IMG/VR virus record: IMGVR_UViG_3300042332_000231
Coordinates: 1-32,198 of that record
Source: a virus
Reading direction: 5' to 3' (one strand)
DNA: 32,198 nucleotides
Numbering within the stretch: position 1 is the first letter of the stretch; the number at the start of each line of letters is the position of its first letter. Positions 1 through 5,699 of this stretch are shown one piece after another. The translations under genes and the position numbers were made by a program. The notes below the pieces were generated by a model. It was not told the DNA's origin and searched no databases. It saw nothing but the letters and a program-made list of their open reading frames with translations.

Positions 1-315
1 GTCCCAAGAACTTTTAACGTCTATTAATACCTCGTCCGTGTTTACGTCGGGAGTTCCTGTTACCCAATCGTTCGTAAAATGTTCGTCGTTCTTGTAAATA
101 AACTTAAAATTCAAAACATCGTTAACAAGTGCAATCGATTCTTCTTCGACTTCGTTTCCTTTGTCGGTGTAACGTGAACTAAACTCCTTTCGGATTCCGT
201 ATTTTTCTTTTAATACGATTTCTTCTACGTAAGACTTTGCCGTTTGCGATAAGACCTCCCCCGACTTGCGGGGGTTAGTCATTATCTTACCAATTTGAGA
301 ACATCGGACTTTCAT
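1..315 (-). CDS. Lambda-exonuclease/YqaJ-like nuclease, copy A (C-terminus cut by window edge)
   Basis: The first 105 codons of the recombination exonuclease whose full copy is at 30226-30897; the rest lies beyond the window edge. Visible parts are the N-terminal CSQIGKIMTNPRKS segment and the start of the PD-(D/E)XK core, GTPDVNTDEVLIDVKSSW, in which Asp, Asp and Lys would bind metal. Such 5'-3' exonucleases make single-stranded DNA for an annealing protein, here the ERF protein whose TGA stop overlaps this ATG. Differences from the full copy are nearly all silent, so both copies are under protein-level constraint. Confidence 0.85.
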   Translation of the reverse strand, partial: MKVRCSQIGKIMTNPRKSGEVLSQTAKSYVEEIVLKEKYGIRKEFSSRYTDKGNEVEEESIALVNDVLNFKFIYKNDEHFTNDWVTGTPDVNTDEVLIDVKSSWD

Positions 316-830
316 ACGTTTTCGAGTAGTTTGGTTTGACCTTCGGTTAACTCAAACTTTTCGATTAGTTCTTCTTTAGTGTATTTGCCTTCGGCAATCA
401 TTTCTAAAGCCTTACCCAATCGTTTGTTATCGATAGTAGGTTTTTTCTTTACTTGTTCGCCTGAAGCGTCCGTGTCTTTGTCCGTAACCAATCCGAGCGC
501 GGAACTTAAAGCGTATCTTCTAAAGTAAGTAACACCGCTTCCGAAACTTTGGTAATCGTTCATTCCCTTTAATTCGACTTGCGGAATAGCTACCTTTGAT
601 TCTAATGTTTCGCCACTTTCAGCGTGGAAAATAACCGTACAAATGTAGTCAATTCCTTCTTTAGTATCGAGCAACTGCGTAAAGCCTAATCCGTGTTTTT
701 TTAGAAGCGGGTTAACTACTTCAAAAATCTTAGGTAAATCTGCGTAAGAATAACCGTAGCCTTGCGTACCTTTGTGAATTACGGGTACTTCTTGTTGGAA
801 GGCTGCCAACGATTTCCATAAATTTTTCAT
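312..830 (-). CDS. erf: ERF-family single-strand annealing protein, copy A
   Basis: 172 aa, ERF superfamily: the N-terminal half has the typical KGTQGYGYSYADLPKIFEVV segment, followed by the GSGVTYFRRYALSSALGL core. ERF proteins bind and anneal single-stranded DNA in phage recombination and genome circularisation. An in-frame TTG at 860 would add 10 residues, but copy B lacks it, and both copies share ACGCT before the ATG at 830, so I start here. It differs from copy B at about a dozen residues, for example MKNLW against MKNLF, ICTVIFHAE against IATVIFHVE, and the C-terminal tail. A structured leader lies just upstream, and the exonuclease follows with an ATGA overlap. Confidence 0.93.
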   Translation of the reverse strand: MKNLWKSLAAFQQEVPVIHKGTQGYGYSYADLPKIFEVVNPLLKKHGLGFTQLLDTKEGIDYICTVIFHAESGETLESKVAIPQVELKGMNDYQSFGSGVTYFRRYALSSALGLVTDKDTDASGEQVKKKPTIDNKRLGKALEMIAEGKYTKEELIEKFELTEGQTKLLENV

Positions 831-847
831 AGCGTATAAATTAAAAC

Positions 848-873
848 GTGCGTTAACCAAGTCGCACCCCTTG
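848..873 (-). promoter_or_regulatory. H-type RNA pseudoknot leader, instance 1
   Basis: On the minus strand this reads CAAG-GGGTGCGA-CTTG-GTTAA-CGCAC. CAAG pairs with CTTG, and GTGCG in the loop pairs with the downstream CGCAC, which gives a classic H-type pseudoknot. The same element precedes ERF copy B (31430-31455) and a small early gene (5274-5298), where stem 1 is CGAG/CTCG. The G-C to A-T exchange preserves pairing. It begins eight bases after the upstream gene's stop codon and ends 17 bases before the ERF ATG, so it could control translation or mRNA processing. Its function is unknown. Confidence 0.65.
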
Positions 874-881
874 TTTTATTA

Positions 882-1115
882 TTAAAATCCGTCTTTTCTT
901 TTGCTTATTGTCATTGAATTAAATCTCGAAATTAATCTCGAAATTGTCGGTTCGTGTAAACAACCAACTTCTTCTTCCTTAAACCAATAATCCCCCTTTA
1001 AAGATAATATATATATATCGTCGTAATTATCAAATACTCCATATTGATATTCGGTATGTATACTCGATACATAAGGATTATTCATTAAATCTTTTTTGGT
1101 TCTGCATTTTTTCAT
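882..1115 (-). CDS. Variable early-slot protein A (unknown function)
   Basis: 77 aa, not recognised. It is acidic in the middle (DNYDDIYILSLKGDYWFKEEE) and basic at both ends, and has no signal or membrane segment. I start at 1115 because the in-frame codons further upstream run into the promoter -7 box at 1140-1147, and because ACGCTATG is shared with the other slot genes. It occupies the position that an unrelated 101-residue protein holds at 31462-31767, between the same promoter and the same pseudoknot leader. Its codons are more A/T-rich than those of the flanking recombination genes. Small early genes in exchangeable slots are often host-takeover or anti-defence factors, but nothing here shows that. 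Confidence 0.7.
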   Translation of the reverse strand: MKKCRTKKDLMNNPYVSSIHTEYQYGVFDNYDDIYILSLKGDYWFKEEEVGCLHEPTISRLISRFNSMTISKRKDGF

Positions 1116-1139
1116 AGCGTTTTCGTTTTTAATTATATA

Positions 1140-1169
1140 CAAATATAAACATTATATTTCAATTAACAA
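1140..1169 (-). promoter_or_regulatory. Bacteroidota-type early promoter, slot A
   Basis: On the minus strand: a TTG at 1167-1169, a 19-base spacer, then TATATTTG at 1140-1147. This fits the Bacteroidota primary-sigma consensus TTTG-N19-TAnnTTTG. The transcript would start a few bases on and carry the leader AATTAAAAACGAAAACGCTATG, nearly identical in the slot genes at 5663 and 31767. Confidence 0.75.
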
Positions 1170-1200
1170 TACTTCGATATAATTTATTTGTTAAAAAATG

Positions 1201-1608
1201 TTAAATTTTTTTTTCGATTAATTCCTTTGACCTATCAAAATAAGCCATTAACTCAATATCATTAAAGGAATGTTCACGGGGTTTTCTTCCTCCTATTCTT
1301 ATTTCTCCTTTAAGTTTTTCTAGTTTTCCGTAAATAATGCCGTCGTAACATTTCCAAATAATTACGGGGTTAATCTTTTTATCCATTAGCTTAAGTAATT
1401 TTCTAACTGCTATTGGTAGCGGGTAGGCTTCCTGTATTGTTTTGTTTCTTCCTTTTACTTCTGCGTAACCTATTATTCGTTCGTCTTTAATTAGTTCAAA
1501 GTCTATATCGTGTTCGTCTAGTTTTCTACAACTTAATTCGTATTCATCGCAAAAAATTGCTATTGCCTCGGATTCGTTTTGTAAGTCTTTAAGCGTTTCA
1601 AATCTCAT
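1201..1608 (-). CDS. PD-(D/E)XK-type nuclease or resolvase-like protein
   Basis: 135 aa. The region DIDFELIKDERIIGYAEVKG (residues 34-53) looks like a PD-(D/E)XK core, with Asp34/Asp36 on one strand and Glu50-Val-Lys52 on the next. A conserved acidic residue in the first helix (ESEAIA) is also usual. Such small proteins are often VRR-NUC or Holliday-junction-resolvase relatives; the exact family is uncertain. It overlaps the end of NinG by 11 bases and precedes the ERF and exonuclease genes, so a role in recombination intermediates is likely. A partial second copy lies at 31840-32198. Confidence 0.65.
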   Translation of the reverse strand: MRFETLKDLQNESEAIAIFCDEYELSCRKLDEHDIDFELIKDERIIGYAEVKGRNKTIQEAYPLPIAVRKLLKLMDKKINPVIIWKCYDGIIYGKLEKLKGEIRIGGRKPREHSFNDIELMAYFDRSKELIEKKI

Positions 1609-2113
1609 TTATCTTTTGTTTGTATGTTTTTATTATTTCTTTGAGTTCGCCCCGTGTGTACTTTCGTGTTTCGTGTGCTTTGGCGTGGAGTTCTATTAAT
1701 TTATCCGCGCCTATTCTTTGTTGGATTCCTATTTGATAGTTTAATAAGTTTCCGTGTTTATGTTGGTTGCACGTTACACATTGCGCGTGGACGTTGTTTT
1801 CATCGAATGTAACGGCTTTGTGGCCACCACTACTAAAGTAATGGCCTGCGTCGTATTTACTTCCTAATGGTTTTTCGCAACTTACGCAAGGTTTATCCTT
1901 GTCTCGAAGCCTTATGTACTTGTTAAAAACTACTTGCGCAAGTTTAGTGAGTTCTTGTACGGTTTGTAGTTCGTCTTTTAATACCTTCTTTTTTTTCTTC
2001 CATTGTTTTTCCTTTTCAAGTTCCACCCAAACTTTAACACAAAACGAATCAAAGCAATACTTTTGGTTAAATCGAACGGGAGTAAATTCGGCTTTGCAGT
2101 TCTTACACTTCAT
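1598..2113 (-). CDS. ninG: NinG/Rap-like recombination endonuclease
   Basis: 171 aa, close to the usual NinG size. The N-terminus has a zinc-ribbon start (Cys3-x2-Cys6, EFTPVRFNQKYC). It is followed by a lysine-rich helix, then the family signature AQVVFNKYIRLRDKDKPCVSC, and an HNH-like C-terminal part with DAGHYFSSGGH (His91) and CVTCNQHKHG (Cys112, Cys115). Lambda NinG (Rap) is a structure-specific endonuclease that targets Holliday-type branched DNA. It lies between the replication genes and the PD-(D/E)XK nuclease, and its stop overlaps the next start by a few codons. Confidence 0.9.
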   Translation of the reverse strand: MKCKNCKAEFTPVRFNQKYCFDSFCVKVWVELEKEKQWKKKKKVLKDELQTVQELTKLAQVVFNKYIRLRDKDKPCVSCEKPLGSKYDAGHYFSSGGHKAVTFDENNVHAQCVTCNQHKHGNLLNYQIGIQQRIGADKLIELHAKAHETRKYTRGELKEIIKTYKQKINEI

Positions 2114-2403
2114 TACTCGTAATTTAAGGCTTTATTTATGGCTTCTAAACGCTTGTTTTCTGTGTTTAAGTCCAAGTTAACTAGTTCTAATCGGTAAGCG
2201 TTTTGGCGTAACGCTCGGTATTCTTGTTCGATTTGATTCCAATATACCTTACATTCTTGTAAGTGTTCTAACGTTTCTTCCATTGAATCTATTAAGTCCG
2301 TTCGATTAGGGTTCTTCGCTTTTATTTCGTTCAAACTTCCCTGAATCTTTAGGTAAGTGTGAGATAAAAGAACCTGCGCTCGTAGTGTTGTAAAATCGTC
2401 CAT
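2113..2403 (-). CDS. Small coiled-coil protein of unknown function
   Basis: 96 aa, largely helical, with a heptad-like C-terminal half (RALRQNAYRLELVNLDLNTE) that suggests a coiled coil. No catalytic motif, signal or membrane segment. It shares TAATG-type junctions with the replicative ATPase upstream and NinG downstream, so the three are translationally coupled. Proteins of this size and character are common between helicase and NinG in flavobacterial phages. It might be a helicase or recombinase partner, but that rests on position alone. Confidence 0.75.
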   Translation of the reverse strand: MDDFTTLRAQVLLSHTYLKIQGSLNEIKAKNPNRTDLIDSMEETLEHLQECKVYWNQIEQEYRALRQNAYRLELVNLDLNTENKRLEAINKALNYE

Positions 2404-3293
2404 TATTTTGCTTTAGCGTATTTTTTAATTAATGTATTTCCGTGTTGTTCTTGCTCAAAGTAAACCAATTTTTCTTTATCGAAAAAGATTTCGTGTTTAC
2501 CTATTTTCCCGTTTGAACGCGGTTTAATCTTATTAAAGTACAATTCTGCTTTATAAAACGTTGGGTCTTCGCGGTGTACTGTTACCATACATTTTCCCGA
2601 ATTAAACCATTCCGAACCACCCTTTAAGTCGTATGGAACGGGCGCGCTTCTTTTTCCGTTTTCCTTTTCCGTTAATTTCGGGTGGATAATCGTATGTAAA
2701 TGTAAGTCGTTGTCTTCGGCTATTTGGTTTCGATATGGCAACACGAACTCTAAGTATTGAGCGTAACCCCCGTAATCGTTGTAAGGGTGGTTTAAGTCCT
2801 TCCAAGAATCAATCGAAGCCGTTTCTAATCCTTCGTCTTTTTTTAATTGAACTGCGTAATCCCAAAATTCTATCGGTGTCATTTTCGCTTTGATATCGTC
2901 GCGCGTTAGTACCTTAAAGTGGTGCGTTATCCATTCGATAGCGTTTACTATTTCATCGTCCGTAATTACATTGTAACTACTTGGATTAAAACTTTTACCC
3001 GTTTTCTTGTTGATTAAGTCCGCGATAATTTCAACGTTCGAACCAACGTCAGGAAAATAAACTAAATGTTTCCAACCATAAAAACGGCTTGTATTCATTA
3101 AACACTCCATAAGTACCTGCGTTTTACCCGACATCGGAAACCCCGTCCAATCCGTACAATTACCTAAACTCATCGAATAATACTCGTCCATTCCTTCGAA
3201 GCCTAAGTATTTACCTTTTTCGTGGTAATTGTTTCTATACCTAAATAGGTCGTCTATTACTTCGTGTGCTTTTGTTATCTTAAATCCTTTCAT
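2403..3293 (-). CDS. DnaB/Twinkle-like RecA-fold ATPase, probable replicative helicase
   Basis: 296 aa: about the size of a DnaB C-terminal domain, with no primase or DnaB N-terminal domain. Walker A is GFPMSGKT (residues 51-58), and a Walker B-like strand ASIDSWKDL (159-167) ends in Asp162. A histidine-containing strand, LHLHTIIHP, follows near 205, as in DnaB-family ATPases that test nucleotide state. The likely role is unwinding at the phage fork. The gene follows the DUF6291-like protein, consistent with initiator, loader and helicase in one block. The leader AATTAAAAACGAACTATG resembles those of the early-slot genes. Confidence 0.8.
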   Translation of the reverse strand: MKGFKITKAHEVIDDLFRYRNNYHEKGKYLGFEGMDEYYSMSLGNCTDWTGFPMSGKTQVLMECLMNTSRFYGWKHLVYFPDVGSNVEIIADLINKKTGKSFNPSSYNVITDDEIVNAIEWITHHFKVLTRDDIKAKMTPIEFWDYAVQLKKDEGLETASIDSWKDLNHPYNDYGGYAQYLEFVLPYRNQIAEDNDLHLHTIIHPKLTEKENGKRSAPVPYDLKGGSEWFNSGKCMVTVHREDPTFYKAELYFNKIKPRSNGKIGKHEIFFDKEKLVYFEQEQHGNTLIKKYAKAK

Positions 3294-3306
3294 AGTTCGT
3301 TTTTAA

Positions 3307-3867
3307 TTATTGCCAAGCGAACTTAAACGGTTCGTCTTTTGGTTTCGGGTTGTTTTTATCTAACCATTTTTTAGCCGTCAAATATAAACTTTTATAGGCT
3401 TTATTTTTAGCGTAGTTTTCGATTTGGTCTAACGTGTCGTTAATTTGTTCTTCGGTGTATTGTTCTTTTAACTTTTCGAATTCGTCTTGAGTTATAGATA
3501 AATGAGCGAAGCGTCTATATATATTTACTTTCTCTTTTACTTTAACATTATCTTTATCAGCTATTTTTGTTATCGTTTGAATGCGTTTGCTATCGTTTGC
3601 TTCCGTTTGCCACCTTTTGTTAGCGCCTGCTTTGCCTGCTTCGCTTCGCTTTACTTTGGTATCTTCGAACTTAACAAGGTCGCGTTTAAGTTGTTGTTTA
3701 ATAGGCTCGAAAGCAATTTCAGTTATTAAGTCTTCCGCTATTGGGTCTTCGTCGTTAACGTAACTTAGAATGTGTTTGAACAATTTACCCGCTTGTTCGT
3801 CGGTTAGTTTGTTTATAGTGTACTGAAGGTCGCAATACAAAATAAATCCTTTTTTGTCTTTAGCCAT
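3307..3867 (-). CDS. DUF6291-like replication protein with DnaD-like C-terminal part
   Basis: 186 aa. The N-terminal half ([20 protein letters not shown], then [17 protein letters not shown] and [13 protein letters not shown]) matches what I remember of DUF6291, found in Bacteroidota phage and prophage replication regions. A basic linker ([14 protein letters not shown]) follows. The C-terminal half ([20 protein letters not shown], then [11 protein letters not shown]) resembles helicase-loader modules of the DnaD type. I use ATG 3867; an in-frame TTG at 3885 lies against the terminator. It probably loads the ATPase encoded next. Upstream lies a terminator-like hairpin, so expression may depend on readthrough. 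Confidence 0.75.
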   Translation of the reverse strand: MAKDKKGFILYCDLQYTINKLTDEQAGKLFKHILSYVNDEDPIAEDLITEIAFEPIKQQLKRDLVKFEDTKVKRSEAGKAGANKRWQTEANDSKRIQTITKIADKDNVKVKEKVNIYRRFAHLSITQDEFEKLKEQYTEEQINDTLDQIENYAKNKAYKSLYLTAKKWLDKNNPKPKDEPFKFAWQ

Positions 3868-3885
3868 TTGTCTAAATTTAAGCAA

Positions 3886-3939
3886 TAAAAAACCCCTGCA
3901 ACTCCGTCGGCTTCCACTTCGACTTCATTACAAGGGTTA
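3886..3939 (-). terminator. Rho-independent terminator or attenuator
   Basis: On the minus strand AACCCTTGTAA (3929-3939) pairs with TTGCAGGGGTT (3891-3901) over 11 positions including two G-T wobbles. An inner GTCG/CGAC helix tops the stem, and TTTTTTAT follows. This is a convincing intrinsic terminator. It sits between the DnaA-like gene and the DUF6291-like gene, so it must be partly read through, or the downstream replication genes are regulated by attenuation. Confidence 0.75.
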
Positions 3940-3976
3940 ATAACTTCTTAAGGTTCTATAATGTGGAAGGCGAACC
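3886..3976 (-). ncRNA. Candidate short noncoding RNA or attenuator leader
   Basis: A -7 box lies just upstream and an intrinsic terminator ends the stretch, so a transcript of about 90 bases with no ORF is predicted. Near its 5' end CTTCCAC (3962-3968 region) is complementary to GTGGAAG in the terminator's apical part. The RNA could therefore switch between a long-range pairing and the terminator, as attenuators do. It is not a tRNA: I see no acceptor stem or T-arm. Sequence-based inference only. Confidence 0.35.
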
Positions 3977-3981
3977 GTATG

Positions 3982-3989
3982 CAAATATA
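3982..3989 (-). promoter_or_regulatory. Possible promoter -7 box (TATATTTG)
   Basis: A perfect TATATTTG followed by C, directly after the stop codon of the DnaA-like gene. No TTTG or TTG is found at the expected -33 distance, so it is weaker than the other promoters here. It would drive the 90-base leader that ends in the terminator at 3886-3939. Confidence 0.4.
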
Positions 3990-3994
3990 ACTAA

Positions 3995-4402
3995 TTAATT
4001 CATATTTTGTTCTTCGTAGTTAAAATTTATTTGGTATTCTCCCCTTCGCATTCGTTCTTGAATGTTCTCAAGGTCTTTTAATCCTCCTGCGCTTTTAACG
4101 TCTACGTACAAATCGTTTAGTGAACGCGTTATTTTGTAGTTATTCATTTCTGCGCGTAGGTGTTCCGTATCGTTAAAGAAGTGTCGGTCGTTTATTGATT
4201 CCCACAAATTAGCGTTATTAAAAGCGTGTATACAGGTCGCGTGGTTAAGTCCTAACATTTCGCCTATTTCTATGTAACTGAATCCGTAATGGCGCATTAA
4301 CTTGATTAGGTATCCCCGTTGGTTAACGTACTTCCGTTTTCGGCTACGTTTGCGTAAATCGTTGTCTTCGATTAGTGTGGTAAATTTATTTTTTAATTGC
4401 AT
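3995..4402 (-). CDS. DnaA-domain-IV-like DNA-binding protein, probable replication initiator
   Basis: 135 aa. Residues from about 18 to 75 (basic RKRSRKRKYVNQRGYLIKLM, then YGFSYIEIGEMLGLNHATCI and HAFNNA) resemble the C-terminal domain IV of DnaA. There, an IG..LG.dHsTv.hA signature contacts the DnaA box. No AAA+ domain is present, so it would bind DNA without ATP-driven oligomerisation. The rest is acidic and helical. It precedes the other replication genes, so it may recognise the phage origin or be a regulator. It overlaps the preceding small ORF by 17 bases. Confidence 0.6.
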   Translation of the reverse strand: MQLKNKFTTLIEDNDLRKRSRKRKYVNQRGYLIKLMRHYGFSYIEIGEMLGLNHATCIHAFNNANLWESINDRHFFNDTEHLRAEMNNYKITRSLNDLYVDVKSAGGLKDLENIQERMRRGEYQINFNYEEQNMN

Positions 4403-4544
4403 TTATTTTGATAATTAAGGGTTTCCAAATATCCAATACTAAAATAGCGTGGTTAGTGTCGTAGGCTTGTACTATCGTTGTTCGTTGTTTGCGTTTGGAT
4501 TTCGGGGTTTCCTGAAACCAATGTGTTATAGCGTATTCTTTCAT
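4386..4544 (-). CDS. Small early protein (52 aa), unknown
   Basis: Begins MKEYAITHWFQETPKSKRKQ and ends in a hydrophobic-basic stretch (ILVLDIWKPLIIKINAIKK). It overlaps the 3' part of the gene at 4453-4680 in another frame and the first codons of the DnaA-like gene. The residue pattern (beta-strand start, balanced charge) is more protein-like than the C-terminal tail of the competing frame, so I think it is real. Function unknown. Confidence 0.5.
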   Translation of the reverse strand: MKEYAITHWFQETPKSKRKQRTTIVQAYDTNHAILVLDIWKPLIIKINAIKK

Positions 4545-4680
4545 TTTTTATTTTTATAATGTTACAATAGTGGTTGAAGTCGAAGTGTCCGTTTTTATGT
4601 ATGTAGCCACCGCCACTTGTCCACCACCTTATTTGGTCGATTAAATCAATACTCCCTTCTTGAGTTCTTTCCGTTGTCAT
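4453..4680 (-). CDS. Small early protein (75 aa), unknown
   Basis: The N-terminal 45 residues (for example DLIDQIRWWTSGGGYIHKNG) look like genuine protein. The final 30 (QTQTTNNDSTSLRH end) are low in complexity and overlap the 52-aa ORF at 4386-4544 in another frame. Either both genes are real with a 92-base overlap, or this gene once ended earlier. It overlaps the end of the upstream gene by 35 bases. No motif recognised. Confidence 0.45.
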   Translation of the reverse strand: MTTERTQEGSIDLIDQIRWWTSGGGYIHKNGHFDFNHYCNIIKIKNERIRYNTLVSGNPEIQTQTTNNDSTSLRH

Positions 4681-4957
4681 AAGCGTTTTGTAATTTAGTG
4701 TTGTATTCTGCCTGAGTAATTTCTTCGTGTAAATCCGAGTTTAATAAATCGTCGTAAATTTCCGTTGCGATTAACTGCAAGTCGTACTCAGTTAGTAAGT
4801 GTTCTAATTCTATTTCCAAGTCCGAGCGGTAAGCCACGGCCGTGCAAATTGTTACTATTAAGTCGTTGTCTTCGTCTATTGATAATTCGAAGGTACATTC
4901 TCCTTCAAAGGTATCTGCGTAAAAGTACGCTAATGGGTAGTGAGTTTCTATTTTCAT
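4646..4957 (-). CDS. Small acidic early protein (103 aa), unknown
   Basis: Strongly acidic, with alternating hydrophobic residues in the first half (ECTFELSIDEDNDLIVTICT) that suggest a beta sheet, then helices rich in Glu and Leu. There are no cysteine clusters, signal or membrane segment. Its ATG overlaps the stop of the upstream membrane peptide (ATGA), so the two are coupled. Acidic small early proteins of phages often bind host factors or mimic DNA, but nothing specific supports that here. Confidence 0.7.
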   Translation of the reverse strand: MKIETHYPLAYFYADTFEGECTFELSIDEDNDLIVTICTAVAYRSDLEIELEHLLTEYDLQLIATEIYDDLLNSDLHEEITQAEYNTKLQNAYDNGKNSRREY

Positions 4958-5091
4958 AATACAATAAAATAAGCAATTAATAAAAGTGAAATAAAAAGCG
5001 TTCCGAATAGTAGTGTAAAATCGCGTATCGCGATAAGCAATAATTTTGCTTCGTTATCTAATTCGTTGTAAAATTCTCTAAATCGTTTCAT
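4954..5091 (-). CDS. Small single-pass membrane protein (45 aa)
   Basis: MKRFREFYNELDNEAKLLLI, then a long hydrophobic segment (DFTLLFGTLFISLLLIAYFI), ending at TGA inside the ATG of the next gene. The basic, amphipathic N-terminus and single hydrophobic helix predict an inner-membrane peptide with its N-terminus in the cytoplasm. It overlaps the preceding 59-aa gene by 14 bases. Early phage membrane peptides can block superinfection or disturb the host membrane; that is only a possibility. Confidence 0.6.
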   Translation of the reverse strand: MKRFREFYNELDNEAKLLLIAIRDFTLLFGTLFISLLLIAYFIVL

Positions 5092-5257
5092 TTTTTAAGT
5101 TTAAGCGGGTTAATAATTCTTCAATCGTAATTAATTCCTTAAATGCTCTTTTTGTGTCATTATCTAAATGTCCGAATGCGTCCCTGCATTCTACATAATT
5201 TTCGTTTAACTCTTTGTAATAAGCTAAAATCGTGTCTAAAATTTCTTGTTTTTCCAT
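5078..5257 (-). CDS. Small helical early protein (59 aa)
   Basis: Starts MEKQEILDTILAYYKELNEN and continues as charged helix (DNDTKRAFKELITIEELLTR). It starts with the conserved ACGCTATG context and lies directly behind the pseudoknot leader at 5274-5298, the arrangement also seen for the ERF genes. No known family recognised. It follows the variable early gene at 5304-5663 and is coupled by overlap to the membrane peptide downstream. The overlapping starts and stops support a real coding chain here. Confidence 0.65.
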   Translation of the reverse strand: MEKQEILDTILAYYKELNENYVECRDAFGHLDNDTKRAFKELITIEELLTRLNLKNETI

Positions 5258-5273
5258 AGCGTTTTTAATTAAT

Positions 5274-5298
5274 GTGCGTTACCGAGTCGCACCCCTCG
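5274..5298 (-). promoter_or_regulatory. H-type RNA pseudoknot leader, instance 2
   Basis: Minus strand: CGAG-GGGTGCGA-CTCG-GTAA-CGCAC. Stem 1 is CGAG/CTCG, stem 2 is GTGCG/CGCAC. It lies five bases after the stop codon of the variable gene upstream and 16 bases before the ATG at 5257. Loop 3 is one base shorter than in the ERF leaders, as expected for an unpaired loop. Confidence 0.65.
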
Positions 5299-5303
5299 TA
5301 TTA

Positions 5304-5663
5304 TTAATTATTTATTTTATATTCTAAATACTCACTTCCGCTTTGTAAAATTGTTTCATTTCCTTTTGCGTCTACAATTAAATGATACCAACTACCGTTA
5401 TTATTAAAAATTTTATATTCTCCTTCTTTTCTTGTTTTCTTTTTGTTTTCAGTTAAAGAAACCCATTCAATTTTATTTAAGCAAGTATATTTAACAACTT
5501 CTATTAAACCCATATTAATTAATGACTTAATAGTGTTTGTATATTTTACCCAAGCAGGAAAACAAATTCTACCGTTTACATTGTATGTCATAACTTTGTC
5601 TTGATTTTTCAAGCAATCAATTACATACATTTGATTTTTAGATAATTTTTGCGTTGTGTTCAT
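5304..5663 (-). CDS. Variable early-slot protein C (unknown function)
   Basis: 119 aa, first gene of the early unit. The N-terminal half reads like a winged-helix domain (LSKNQMYVIDCLKNQDKVMT, then YTNTIKSLINMGLIEVVKYT), with a strand of Val/Tyr/Trp residues next. The C-terminal half (FNNNGSWYHLIVDAKGNETI) looks beta-rich. The start at 5663 follows ACGCT and lies downstream of the -7 box, so upstream in-frame codons cannot be used. It has the same promoter and leader as the genes ending at 882 and 31462 but no visible homology to them. DNA-binding regulator or host-takeover factor are the two best guesses. Confidence 0.7.
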   Translation of the reverse strand: MNTTQKLSKNQMYVIDCLKNQDKVMTYNVNGRICFPAWVKYTNTIKSLINMGLIEVVKYTCLNKIEWVSLTENKKKTRKEGEYKIFNNNGSWYHLIVDAKGNETILQSGSEYLEYKINN

Positions 5664-5699
5664 AGCGTTTTTTTTAATTGTTTCGTTTTTAATTATACA

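Larger units (their letters stand above)
1..1559. repeat. Left-end copy of a diverged terminal repeat
   Basis: This stretch matches 30583-32198 almost base for base: position 1 aligns with 30583, and 1559 with the last base of the window. The gene order is the same in both (exonuclease, ERF protein, variable gene, PD-(D/E)XK nuclease). The exonuclease and ERF parts align without indels at a constant offset of 30582 and differ by scattered, mostly third-position changes. The variable gene and the bases upstream of its promoter are unrelated between copies. This fits overlapping contig ends of a circular or circularly permuted genome, sampled from two strains. A tandem duplication is less likely but not excluded. 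Confidence 0.9.

Noticed and set aside
312-860. TTG start at 860 for ERF copy A
   Set aside because: Copy B has TCG at the same place and both copies share ACGCTATG at the internal ATG; the extension also overlaps the pseudoknot.
848-884. Stop-codon readthrough or frameshift stimulated by the pseudoknot 5-8 bases after the slot-gene stop
   Set aside because: The stops are TAA, the least leaky, and the downstream gene is in the readthrough frame only at copy A; the other two copies are out of frame, so this is not a conserved use.
2602-2805. Second minus-strand frame inside the helicase gene
   Set aside because: Arg/Lys-rich, lies wholly within the ATPase gene, and has no support from gene overlaps.
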